Origin: Prado023 sp032123675
GTDB taxonomy: Bacteria; Actinomycetota; Actinomycetes; S36-B12; CAIYMF01
Direction of reading: 5' to 3'
Length of the DNA stretch: 21,563 nucleotides
NCBI GenBank assembly: GCA_032123675.1
Contig: JAQBEX010000127.1
Span: 1 to 21,563 of the forward strand
The translations under genes and the position numbers were made by a program. Positions within the stretch are counted from its first letter, which is position 1; each line of letters begins with the position of its first letter. The notes below the pieces were generated by a model. It saw only the letters and a list, made by a program, of their open reading frames with translations. It had not been told where the DNA came from and made no database searches. This document shows positions 8,268 through 16,009 of this stretch, in pieces.

Positions 8268-10799
8268 ATGGGTACCCGCAACCTCCCCGGCCCCGGTCGG
8301 CGAACCCCGAACTCCACCTACCGGCTCCAGCTCGGGCCGGACCTGTCCTTCGATGACGTCGCCGCGCGCCTGGACTACTACATCGCCCTGGGCATCACCG
8401 ATCTCTACCTGTCCCCGATCCTGGCCGCCGCGCCCGGATCGACCCATGGCTACGACGTGGTCGACCACGCCCGGATCAGCGACGTCATGGGCGGGCGGGA
8501 GGCCTTCGAGCGACTGGCAACCCAGGCCCATGGCCGTGGCCTGGGCATCGTCGTCGACGTGGTGCCCAACCACATGGCCGTCCCGACCCCGGCGTACCAC
8601 AACCGGGCCCTCTGGTCGGTCCTGGCCGAGGGCATCGACTCGCCGTACGCGTCCTGGTTCGACGTGGATTGGGACTCGTCGGAGGCGCGCATCCTCATGC
8701 CGATCCTCGGCGCCCGGATCGGCGAGGTCCTCGGCGACGGCGACCTGTCCGTGGAGGAGGCCGTCATCCCCGGCCACGGCGACCAGCCGCAGACGGTCCT
8801 GCGCTACCACGAGCACATGCTCCCGGTACGCCCCGGCACGGAGTCGCTGCCCCTGGCCGAGCTGGTCGAGCGGCAGTTCTACCGCCTGGCCTACTGGCAC
8901 GTCGCGGATGAGGAGCTGAACTACCGGCGCTTCTTCGACATCGGCACCCTGGCCGCGGTCCGGGTCGAGGTCGACGAGGTCTTCGACGCCACCCACGCGG
9001 TCCTGCTGGAGTTGTTCGACGCAGGCCACATCGACGGGTTCCGCATCGATCATCCCGACGGCCTTGCCGATCCGGGGCGGTACTTCGCGCGGCTGTCGGA
9101 GGCAACCGGCGGGGCGTGGGTGGTCGCCGAGAAGATCCTGGAGGGCGACGAGGAGGTGCCGGCCGACTGGGAGGTCGCCGGGACCACCGGCTACGACGCG
9201 ATGTGGCGGGTGCAGGCACTGTTCGTGGACCCGGACGGGGGGCGGCCGCTGGGAAAGCTCATGGCTCAGATCACCGGGGACGTGCGCGGTGACCTCGAGG
9301 CCATCATCGACGAGGCCAAGGTCCAGGTGGTTGAAGGCCCCCTGTACGCCGAGGTCGACCGGCTGACGACCCTGCTCGCCGAGATCTGCGATTCCGACAT
9401 CCGGCTGCGCGACCACACCTCACGCGCCCTGCGGGAGTGCGTGATGGCGCTCCTGGTGGCCTTCGACCGCTACCGCGCCTACATCGTGCCGGGGGAGGCA
9501 CCCAGCCAGACCAGCCAGCGGGTGATGGCCGAGGCCGCCGAACGGGCACGCGCCGAGCTCGACGAGGAGCGCCACCAGACCCTGGCCGTGGTCGTGGACC
9601 TGCTCCTGGGCCACGAGACGGGCAGCTCCGGGCGGGTCGCCGAGCCACGGCGCAGCGAGCTCATCATCCGCTTCCAGCAGGTGTGCGGCGCAGTGATGGC
9701 CAAGGGCGTGGAGGACACGGCCTTCTACCGATGGACGCACCTGGTCAGCCTGTGCGAGGTGGGTGGGTCCCCGCAGCAGTTCGGCATCGCGCCCGATGAG
9801 CTGCATCGCTGGGCGCGCAGCGCCATTTCGACGACACCGGCGACGATGACCGCCGGATCCACCCACGATGCCAAGCGCGGCGAGGACGTGCGCGCGCGCC
9901 TGAGTGGCCTCAGCGAGTACCCCGACGACTGGGTGGAGCTGGTCACCCGCCTGCGCGAGATGACCGCGGAGGTCCGGCCGAACGGGCTCGACGGGCGGAC
10001 CGAGAACCTCCTGTGGCAGACGCTGGCCGGAACCTGGACCGCCAAGGGTCCCCTCACCCCCGAGCGGCTGACGGCCTACCTGCAGAAGGCCAGCCGCGAG
10101 GCCAAGACATGGACGTCGTGGGGGTCGCCGGACGAGGCCATGGAGGGTGCCCTGGCTGAGTACGCGACGCACCTGGTCACGGATCCCGACGTCGCCGAGG
10201 CGTTCGATGGCTGGGTCAAGCGCAGCGCGCCGGCGGTGCGGGCTGCGATCCTGGGCACCAAGCTCGTTCAATTGACGTTGCCTGGTGTCGCCGACGTCTA
10301 CCAGGGCACCGAGTCTGTACTGGTTGCCCTGGTCGACCCCGACAACCGGGGCCCGGTGGATGCCGACGCGCTCGCCGCCCGGCTGGCCCGGCTCGATGCC
10401 GGCGCCTCACCGAGTGGGTTGGCCGATGAGAAGCTGGCGCTGACCGCCCTGGCCCTGCGGCTGCGCCGGGACCATCCAGATGCCTTCGTCGGCCCCGACG
10501 CCGGGTACAAGCCGCTGCCGACCTCCACCGGCCATGCTGTGGCCTTCGCCCGGACGGCCGCCGGCACGCCGCGCACGGTCACGGTCGTCAACCGGCTCAC
10601 GGCGTCGGTCTACCCGCACGGCGGGTGGGACGACCACACAGTTGTCTTGCCCGAGGGACGGTGGCGCAACGTGCTCGCGGGCCCCGGCGCCGAGCCGATC
10701 GACGGCGGACCCGCCGAGCTCGCCGAACTGCTCCGGTCGCGGCCGGTGGCCCTGCTGGCAGCCATCGACGACGATGCCGACGGCCACGAGGCTCCATAG
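8268..10799 (+). CDS. treY: Maltooligosyltrehalose synthase (GH13)
   Basis: TreY converts the reducing-end alpha-1,4 linkage of a maltooligosaccharide to an alpha,alpha-1,1 linkage, giving maltooligosyltrehalose for TreZ. The protein has 843 residues, slightly long for the family. It begins with the family segment STYRLQL, followed by SPILAAAPGSTHGYDVVDH and VVDVVPNHMAV. The triad is Asp261 (GFRIDHPDGL), Glu288 (VVAEKIL) and Asp534 (STHDAKRGED). GVEDTAFYRW is a further TreY signature. The start has GGAGG eight bases upstream, inside the 3' end of glgX, so translation is probably coupled. The DNA and codon use match the neighbours and no disruption is seen. Confidence 0.97.
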   Translation: MGTRNLPGPGRRTPNSTYRLQLGPDLSFDDVAARLDYYIALGITDLYLSPILAAAPGSTHGYDVVDHARISDVMGGREAFERLATQAHGRGLGIVVDVVPNHMAVPTPAYHNRALWSVLAEGIDSPYASWFDVDWDSSEARILMPILGARIGEVLGDGDLSVEEAVIPGHGDQPQTVLRYHEHMLPVRPGTESLPLAELVERQFYRLAYWHVADEELNYRRFFDIGTLAAVRVEVDEVFDATHAVLLELFDAGHIDGFRIDHPDGLADPGRYFARLSEATGGAWVVAEKILEGDEEVPADWEVAGTTGYDAMWRVQALFVDPDGGRPLGKLMAQITGDVRGDLEAIIDEAKVQVVEGPLYAEVDRLTTLLAEICDSDIRLRDHTSRALRECVMALLVAFDRYRAYIVPGEAPSQTSQRVMAEAAERARAELDEERHQTLAVVVDLLLGHETGSSGRVAEPRRSELIIRFQQVCGAVMAKGVEDTAFYRWTHLVSLCEVGGSPQQFGIAPDELHRWARSAISTTPATMTAGSTHDAKRGEDVRARLSGLSEYPDDWVELVTRLREMTAEVRPNGLDGRTENLLWQTLAGTWTAKGPLTPERLTAYLQKASREAKTWTSWGSPDEAMEGALAEYATHLVTDPDVAEAFDGWVKRSAPAVRAAILGTKLVQLTLPGVADVYQGTESVLVALVDPDNRGPVDADALAARLARLDAGASPSGLADEKLALTALALRLRRDHPDAFVGPDAGYKPLPTSTGHAVAFARTAAGTPRTVTVVNRLTASVYPHGGWDDHTVVLPEGRWRNVLAGPGAEPIDGGPAELAELLRSRPVALLAAIDDDADGHEAP

Positions 10800-10846
10800 C
10801 CGCCGGTTGACAACCCGGGTCCATCGGACGAGAGGCGGTAGTAAAC

Positions 10847-12616
10847 ATGTCGGCAGATGACCTCAGGGTCTGGGCCCCACGGGCGACCACGGTCTCGCTG
10901 GTGCTGCCAGGCGAGGACCGCCGCGTCGCCATGCGGGCGGCGGAGACCGGCTGGTTCGTCGGACCGGCCCTGCCTGCGGGGACCGACTACGCGTTCAGCC
11001 TGGACGACGGTCCAGCCCGGCCTGATCCCCGCAGCGCATGGCAACCCCACGGGGTGCACGGTCCGAGCCGCACGTTCGACTCGTCAGCGTTCACCTGGCC
11101 CGCCGACGGCTGGGCCGGGTGCGACGCCCGGGGTGCGGTGGCCTACGAGCTGCACGTCGGGACGTTCACCGACGAGGGCACCCTCGACTCGGCGATCGAC
11201 CGGCTAGACCACCTCAGGGCCCTGGGCGTCGCGATCGTCGAGCTCATGCCGCTGGCCGCGTTCGACGGCGAGCGCGGCTGGGGGTACGACGGAGTTGCCC
11301 TGTACGCCGTGCACGACGCCTACGGCGGTCCCGCGGCCCTCCAGCGCTTCGTCGCGGCCGCACACCAGCGCGGGCTGGGCGTCGCACTGGACGTCGTGTA
11401 CAACCACCTCGGGCCCTCGGGAAACTACCTGAGCATGTTCGGTCCCTACTTCACCAGCCGGCATTCGACACCATGGGGCGACGGGGTCAACCTCGACGGT
11501 CCGGACTCGGCACCGGTCCGTTCCTTCATCCTGGACAACGCGCTGCGCTGGTTCCGGGACTTCGGGATGGACGCCCTGCGCCTCGACGCCATCCACGCCC
11601 TGGTCGATGACTCCGCCGTGCACGTGCTGGCCGAGCTGGCCGAGCGGACCGCCGAGCTGTCCGCCGAGCTGGGCAGGCCGCTGTCCCTGATCGCCGAGTC
11701 CGACCTCAACCTGCCCACGGTCGTGCTGCCACGGTCCGCCGGGGGCCTGGGCATGGCGGCCCAGTGGGCTGATGACGTCCACCACGCCCTGCACACGCTC
11801 ATCACCGGTGAGCAGCACGGCTACTACGTGGACTTCGGCACGCTCGAGGTGCTGGAGAAGGCCATGACCGAGGTGTTCGTCCACGACGGCGACCACTCGA
11901 CGTTCCGCGGGATCCCGTGGGGCGCTCCGGTCCCGGCCGACGTGGGTGGACATTCCTTCGTCGTCTCCGCCCAGAACCACGACCAGGTCGGCAACCGTGC
12001 CATCGGCGACCGGCCGAGCCGGGTCCTGACCGATGGCCAGCTGGCCATCGAGGCGGCCGTGATCCTGACCAGCCCGTTCACGCCGATGCTGTTCATGGGC
12101 GAGGAGTGGGGCGCGCGCACCCCGTTCCAGTACTTCACCGACTTCTCCGACGCCGAGCTCGGCGACGCAGTCGGGTCCGGCCGGGTCGCCGAGTTCGCCT
12201 CGCACGGATGGGACGACCTGTACGGCGGACGGGTCGATGTCCCCGACCCGCAGGCTCGGTCCACGTTCGAGGCGAGCAGGCTGCGCTGGGATGAGCTCGA
12301 CGAGCCGCGACATGCCCGGATGCTCGACTTCCACCGGGCGCTGATCACATTGCGCGGACAGGTTCCCGACATCACCTCGGAGGACCGCTCGAAGACGTCG
12401 ATGACCTACGACGCGGCGGACCGGTCGTGGTTCGTGGTGCACCGCGGCGGCACTGCTGTCGTGGTGAACCTGGCGCCTGACGCCCAGGACGTGCCGCTGC
12501 CGGGTGCTGACCAGATGGCGGTGCTCCTGGCCTGGGAGGACACGACGCCGACTGCCGGGGGCGTCGGGATGCCCGGTCACTCGGTGGCTGTGCTCGGCCA
12601 CCCTGAGCGGTCCTGA
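10847..12616 (+). CDS. treZ: Malto-oligosyltrehalose trehalohydrolase (GH13)
   Basis: TreZ releases free trehalose from maltooligosyltrehalose and returns a shorter maltodextrin. It has 589 residues, the normal size. An N-terminal CBM48-like domain (WAPRATTVSLVLPG) precedes the GH13 barrel, with YELHVGTFT, GWGYDGV and LDVVYNHLGPSGNYL. The triad is Asp247 (LRLDAIHAL), Glu284 (LIAESDLN) and Asp379 (AQNHDQVGNR). MLFMGEEWG is also family-typical. The gene follows treY by 47 bp, and the ribosome-binding site is weak (GAGAGGCGG). It completes a TreX/Y/Z route from glycogen to trehalose, an osmolyte and a precursor for trehalose-containing envelope lipids in some actinobacteria. Its stop codon lies inside a tandem 10-bp repeat. 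Confidence 0.97.
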   Translation: MSADDLRVWAPRATTVSLVLPGEDRRVAMRAAETGWFVGPALPAGTDYAFSLDDGPARPDPRSAWQPHGVHGPSRTFDSSAFTWPADGWAGCDARGAVAYELHVGTFTDEGTLDSAIDRLDHLRALGVAIVELMPLAAFDGERGWGYDGVALYAVHDAYGGPAALQRFVAAAHQRGLGVALDVVYNHLGPSGNYLSMFGPYFTSRHSTPWGDGVNLDGPDSAPVRSFILDNALRWFRDFGMDALRLDAIHALVDDSAVHVLAELAERTAELSAELGRPLSLIAESDLNLPTVVLPRSAGGLGMAAQWADDVHHALHTLITGEQHGYYVDFGTLEVLEKAMTEVFVHDGDHSTFRGIPWGAPVPADVGGHSFVVSAQNHDQVGNRAIGDRPSRVLTDGQLAIEAAVILTSPFTPMLFMGEEWGARTPFQYFTDFSDAELGDAVGSGRVAEFASHGWDDLYGGRVDVPDPQARSTFEASRLRWDELDEPRHARMLDFHRALITLRGQVPDITSEDRSKTSMTYDAADRSWFVVHRGGTAVVVNLAPDAQDVPLPGADQMAVLLAWEDTTPTAGGVGMPGHSVAVLGHPERS

Positions 12617-12641
12617 GCGGTCCTGAGCGGCCCTGAGCGCA
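12602..12641 (+). repeat. Four tandem copies of a 10-bp unit spanning the treZ stop codon
   Basis: The unit CCTGAGCGGT occurs four times head to tail; copies 1 and 2 match it exactly, copy 3 ends GC and copy 4 ends CA. The treZ TGA (12614-12616) lies in the second copy, so part of the array encodes the C-terminus (HPERS) and the rest is untranslated. Replication slippage could change the copy number with little effect on TreZ. Confidence 0.85.
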
Positions 12642-12663
12642 GGTACCCGCGGCTCGGACAGCA

Positions 12664-12710
12664 AGAAGCGCCGGGCACCGCTCCACGAGGGTCGGTGCAC
12701 CGGCGCTTCT
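12664..12710. terminator. Strong bidirectional hairpin between treZ and rpsI
   Basis: A perfect 11-bp arm pair (AGAAGCGCCGG with CCGGCGCTTCT) encloses a further 6-bp pair (GCACCG with CGGTGC), with one bulged A and a 12-nt loop. It lies between the convergent ends of treZ and rpsI and can fold on either strand. There is no real T-run on either side, which is usual for actinobacterial intrinsic terminators. Confidence 0.8.
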
Positions 12711-12754
12711 GGCGCACCTCGCTCAACAGGACACGCAGGCGTGCCCTGCCTCGC

Positions 12755-13252
12755 TCAGCGCTTGGAGTACTGAGGCGCCTTGCGGGCCTTCTTCAGGCCG
12801 TACTTCTTGCGCTCCTTGATGCGCGCATCGCGGGTCAGGAAGCCGGCCTTCTTCAGCGTCGGCCGGTTGCCCTCCTCGTCGATCTCGTTGAGGCAGCGCG
12901 CGATCCCGAGGCGCAGGGCACCAGCCTGACCGGTCACCCCACCACCGTCGATCCGGGCGATGACGTCGTAGGCGCCGTCGAGATCCAGGGTGCGGAAGGG
13001 CTCGTTCACCAGCTGCTGGTGGACCTTGTTCGGGAAGTAGTTCTCCAGGGTCCGGCCGTTGACGGTCCAGACGCCGGTGCCGGGGACGATCCGCACACGG
13101 GCGACGGCCTCCTTGCGGCGACCAGTGGCCTGGGCCGGGGCGGTCATCACCGGGCGGGGGGCCGCCGTCTCGGCGCTGGCCGGGGTCTCAGTCGAGTAGT
13201 TGCCCTCGATGACCTCATCGATGACCTGCGTGGTGTCGCTGCTCACAGCCAC
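12755..13252 (-). CDS. rpsI: 30S ribosomal protein S9 (uS9)
   Basis: uS9 belongs to the head of the small subunit, where its C-terminal tail reaches the P-site tRNA. The core from about residue 42 (ATGRRKEAVARVRI) to the end (RKAPQYSKR) is diagnostic. Residues 1-41 form an acidic, Thr/Ala/Glu-rich N-terminal extension, as seen in many actinobacterial uS9 proteins, giving 165 residues instead of about 130. The start is GTG at 13252 with GAAAGGA just upstream. The gene follows rplM by 32 bp, the conserved rplM-rpsI pair. Confidence 0.97.
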   Translation of the reverse strand: MAVSSDTTQVIDEVIEGNYSTETPASAETAAPRPVMTAPAQATGRRKEAVARVRIVPGTGVWTVNGRTLENYFPNKVHQQLVNEPFRTLDLDGAYDVIARIDGGGVTGQAGALRLGIARCLNEIDEEGNRPTLKKAGFLTRDARIKERKKYGLKKARKAPQYSKR

Positions 13253-13284
13253 GGTTCCTTTCGTTTGACGGGTCGCCGTGGCGC

Positions 13285-13728
13285 TTACTGCGCGACCTGC
13301 GAGATCGTGTAGGGCACGGGCTTCTGGGCCGCGTGCGGGTGCTCCGGGCCGGAGTAGACCTTGAGCTTGGTGGCCTGGGCGCGGCCGAGCTTGTTGTGCG
13401 GGAGCATGCCCTTCACGGCCTTCTCCACGACCCGGCGCGGGTTCTTCGCCATCAGTTCCGCGTACGACGTGGCGGTGAGGCCGCCGGGGTACCCGGAGTG
13501 GTGGTAGGCCATCTTCTGCTCGAGCTTGGACCCGGACAGCGCCACCTTCTCGGCGTTGATGATGATGACGAAGTCACCGGAATCAACGTGCGGGGCGAAT
13601 GTCGGCTTGTGCTTGCCGCGCAGGAGGACGGCTGCCTGGGACGCCAGGCGGCCGAGGACGACGTCGCTTGCGTCGATGACGTGCCACTGGCGGGTGACCT
13701 CGCCAGCCTTGGGGCTGTACGTGCGCAT
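13285..13728 (-). CDS. rplM: 50S ribosomal protein L13 (uL13)
   Basis: uL13 is an early-assembling large-subunit protein. The 147-residue product begins MRTYSPKAGEV and has family segments WHVIDASDVVLGRLAS, FVIIINAEKVALSG, YHHSGYPGG and KGMLPHNKLGR. The frame is open 255 bases further upstream, but ATG 13728 gives the family length and has GAAGG six bases upstream. It is first in the rplM-rpsI operon, with a promoter candidate at 13858-13886 and a leader of roughly 120 nt. Confidence 0.97.
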   Translation of the reverse strand: MRTYSPKAGEVTRQWHVIDASDVVLGRLASQAAVLLRGKHKPTFAPHVDSGDFVIIINAEKVALSGSKLEQKMAYHHSGYPGGLTATSYAELMAKNPRRVVEKAVKGMLPHNKLGRAQATKLKVYSGPEHPHAAQKPVPYTISQVAQ

Positions 13729-13857
13729 CAGAGCCTTCGTTCGTATCCGTGTGGTGGTCGAACGGCTCGGGCACCGGCGTCGGCCGCTTGCGCGACCCGT
13801 CGATCGCGCTCCGGGACCGTTCAACACGCGCAGGACCAACCCGCGCAATGCCTCCCT

Positions 13858-13886
13858 AGGGTACCGGCGCTCGGGCAGGCGGCCAA
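13858..13886 (-). promoter_or_regulatory. Candidate housekeeping promoter for rplM-rpsI
   Basis: On the minus strand TTGGCC (13886-13881) and TACCCT (13863-13858) are separated by exactly 17 bases, fitting a sigma70/HrdB-like promoter. Transcription would start near 13851, leaving about 120 nt before the rplM ATG. That leader contains a 6-bp hairpin, GCGCGA/TCGCGC, at 13790-13809. Confidence 0.6.
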
Positions 13887-13936
13887 ATCGTGCCGGCCGG
13901 CCACGAGTGCCCCTGCCGACGCGGGACACTGGGGCG

Positions 13937-14245
13937 GTGCTGCCCACGCCGTTCGCCGAGCAGGTGCTGGACCTGGTCGCCACGATACCGGCCGGCCGGG
14001 TCCTGACCTATGGCGACGTCGCCGAGCGGTTGGGGTCGCGTGCGCCCCGGGCCGTGGGCACCGCGTTGGCACGGTTCGGTGGTGGGGCCCCCTGGTGGCG
14101 GGTGGTGCGCGCCGGCGGCCTCCTGCCACCCGGCCACGAGGTGCGCGCCGCCGAGCTGCTGCGTGCCGAGGGCGTTGCCGTGATCCGCGGGGCGACCAGT
14201 CCCCGCGTGGACCTGGACCGATACCGGTGGACCTCAGAGGGCTGA
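13937..14245 (+). CDS. Alkyltransferase-like (MGMT-family DNA-binding domain) protein lacking the reactive cysteine
   Basis: This is a small protein of about 102 residues resembling the DNA-binding domain of O6-alkylguanine-DNA alkyltransferases: FAEQVLDLVATIPAGRVLTYGDVAERLGS, followed by RAVGTAL and PWWRVVRAGG. True MGMT/Ogt enzymes have PCHR at the active site. Here the Cys and His positions are Trp and Trp, so alkyl transfer is not possible. Alkyltransferase-like (ATL) proteins bind O6-alkylguanine, flip the base and flag it for nucleotide excision repair, and that is the inferred role. The GTG start at 13937 matches homologues but has no good ribosome-binding site. An in-frame GTG at 13907 is an alternative. 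The gene is divergent from rplM and ends 33 bp from the convergent ABC-F gene. Confidence 0.85.
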   Translation: MLPTPFAEQVLDLVATIPAGRVLTYGDVAERLGSRAPRAVGTALARFGGGAPWWRVVRAGGLLPPGHEVRAAELLRAEGVAVIRGATSPRVDLDRYRWTSEG

Positions 14246-14278
14246 TCCAACTCCCGCCCCGGTGCCGGCCTCGACAGG

Positions 14279-15967
14279 TCAGCGGGCAGCCCGCGCCTCG
14301 TCCCAGACCGGCGCCTCGGTCTCGCGGACCCGACCATCGGCGCCGAAGACCAGGAAACGGTCGAAGCCCCGGGCGAACCACCGGTCGTGGGTCACGGCCA
14401 GCACCGTCCCGGCGAAGGCTGACAGGCCCTCCTCGAGCGCCTCGGCTGAGGCCATGTCCAGGTTGTCGGTGGGTTCGTCGAGGAGCAGCAGAGTTGCCCC
14501 GGACAACTCGAGGAGCAGGACCTGGAAGCGGGCCTGCTGACCACCCGAGAGTGACTCGAACGCCTGCTCACCGGATCTGGCGAGCTCGTACCGGTCGAGC
14601 ACGCGGGCGGCGGCCTCCCGGCCGAGCCCACCACGGTGCTCGTCGCCCCGGTGCAGGATCTCCAGCAGCGTTCGGCCGACCCACTCCGGATGTGCGTGCG
14701 TCTGGGCGAACCACCCGGGTCGCACGCGCGCACCGAGGCGGGCAGTCCCGGTGTGCAGGACCGGTTCGATGACCACGTCCGAGACGGGCTCGTGCTCGAG
14801 GTCCGGCTGCGACCCACCGGCGGCCAGCAGCCTCAGGAAGTGTGACTTGCCCGAACCGTTGGCCCCGAGCACAGCCACGCGGTCGCCGAACCAGATCTCG
14901 GCATCGAAGGGTGCCACGAGTTGCTCCCCGGCGGGGGTGGCCAGGGCAAGGTTCGCGCACACGACCGCACGTTTGCCCGTACGTCCCCCGTGCAGGCGCA
15001 TCGTGACCGCCTGCTTGATGGGCTGGGCCTGCGGTGGACCGGCCTCCTCGAACTTGGCCAGCCTGGTGCGTGCGGCGTGCAGGCGCGAGGCCAGGCCGTC
15101 GTTGTAGGCCGCCTTGGTCTTGTAGTACTGGACCAGCGCCTTGAGCTTGGCATGCTCCTCGTCCCAGCGCCTGGTCAACTCATCCAGCCGGTCGAACCGC
15201 GCAGCACGTGCGTCGTGGTAGGTCGTGAAGCTCCCCGGATGGGTCCAGGCGCTGTTGCCCGCGCCGCCGAGCTCGATCGTGACGATCACGTCCGCGGCAT
15301 TGGCCAGCAGCTCCCGGTCATGGCTGATGAGCAGAACGGTCTTGGTCGTCTCCTGGAGCCGATGCTCCAGCCAGATCTTGCCGGGCACATCCAGGTAGTT
15401 GTCCGGCTCGTCGAGGAGCAGCACGTCGTCAGGACCGCGCAAGAGCGCCTCGAGGACGATCCGCTTCTGCTCCCCGCCCGACAAGGTGGCGAGCTCGCGG
15501 TACTGCGCCTGCGCGAACGGAACCCCCAGCGCCGAGACCGCGACGACGTCCCAGACGACCTCGAGGTCGTACCCGCCGGCCTCGGCCCACTCGGCGATCG
15601 CATGGGCGTAGCGCATCTGGGTCGCCTCATCGTCGGTGTCCATCATGGCCAACTCGGCCATGTCGAGCTCGGTGGCAGCCGCGGCCAGCGCCGGTGGGGC
15701 GACTGCCAGCAGCAGGTCGCGCAGCGTGCCCGTGGCCATGTGCCCCACGAACTGGCGCATGATCCCCAGGGACCCCACCCGGGTGATGGCCCCCGACTGG
15801 GTCGGCTCATCACCGGCGATCATCCGCATGAGCGTGGACTTGCCCGAGCCGTTGGCCCCGACGAGGGCGGTCACCTTCCCCTCGGAGACCTTGAACGACA
15901 CCTCGTCGAGGAGCACTCGGCCGTCGGGCAGCGCGAACGTCAGTCGCGCGATGTCCACGTGGCCCAT
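14279..15967 (-). CDS. ABC-F family ATP-binding protein
   Basis: A soluble protein of 562 residues with two ABC ATPase domains and no membrane segments, the ABC-F architecture. Domain 1 has Walker A GANGSGKS (38-45), signature LSGGEQK (162-168) and Walker B LLLDEP with catalytic Glu187. A charged inter-domain linker (about 235-320) precedes domain 2, with Walker A GANGSGKS (368-375), signature LSGGQQ (473-478) and Glu498 in DEPTDNLD. ABC-F proteins act on ribosomes, either as translation factors (EttA, Uup type) or as antibiotic-resistance proteins displacing drugs. The sequence does not decide which. It lies 42 bp downstream of truA on the same strand, suggesting co-transcription with the ribosomal operon. 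ATG 15967 is chosen, and the adjacent in-frame GTG at 15970 is equally possible. Neither has a strong ribosome-binding site. Confidence 0.93.
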   Translation of the reverse strand: MGHVDIARLTFALPDGRVLLDEVSFKVSEGKVTALVGANGSGKSTLMRMIAGDEPTQSGAITRVGSLGIMRQFVGHMATGTLRDLLLAVAPPALAAAATELDMAELAMMDTDDEATQMRYAHAIAEWAEAGGYDLEVVWDVVAVSALGVPFAQAQYRELATLSGGEQKRIVLEALLRGPDDVLLLDEPDNYLDVPGKIWLEHRLQETTKTVLLISHDRELLANAADVIVTIELGGAGNSAWTHPGSFTTYHDARAARFDRLDELTRRWDEEHAKLKALVQYYKTKAAYNDGLASRLHAARTRLAKFEEAGPPQAQPIKQAVTMRLHGGRTGKRAVVCANLALATPAGEQLVAPFDAEIWFGDRVAVLGANGSGKSHFLRLLAAGGSQPDLEHEPVSDVVIEPVLHTGTARLGARVRPGWFAQTHAHPEWVGRTLLEILHRGDEHRGGLGREAAARVLDRYELARSGEQAFESLSGGQQARFQVLLLELSGATLLLLDEPTDNLDMASAEALEEGLSAFAGTVLAVTHDRWFARGFDRFLVFGADGRVRETEAPVWDEARAAR

Positions 15968-16009
15968 CACCCCATCGTGACCCGATGACCTCGGGGGCGT
16001 CCAATCCGC

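Noticed and set aside
8145..9416. Minus-strand 423-codon frame antisense to treY
   Set aside because: It is a shadow of treY, whose catalytic triad and full length are intact on the plus strand.
10807..10812. Perfect TTGACA between treY and treZ
   Set aside because: No TANNNT lies 16-19 bp downstream. The nearest, TAGTAA, is 26 bp away and next to the start codon. It is probably chance, and treZ is served by the operon promoter.
11204..12700. Minus-strand 498-codon frame antisense to treZ
   Set aside because: It has no family resemblance, is antisense to a clear TreZ and crosses the terminator hairpin.
13333..14772. Plus-strand 479-codon frame crossing rplM, the alkyltransferase-like gene and the ABC-F gene
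   Set aside because: It spans three independently supported genes and a promoter region, and its composition is typical of a GC-rich shadow frame.
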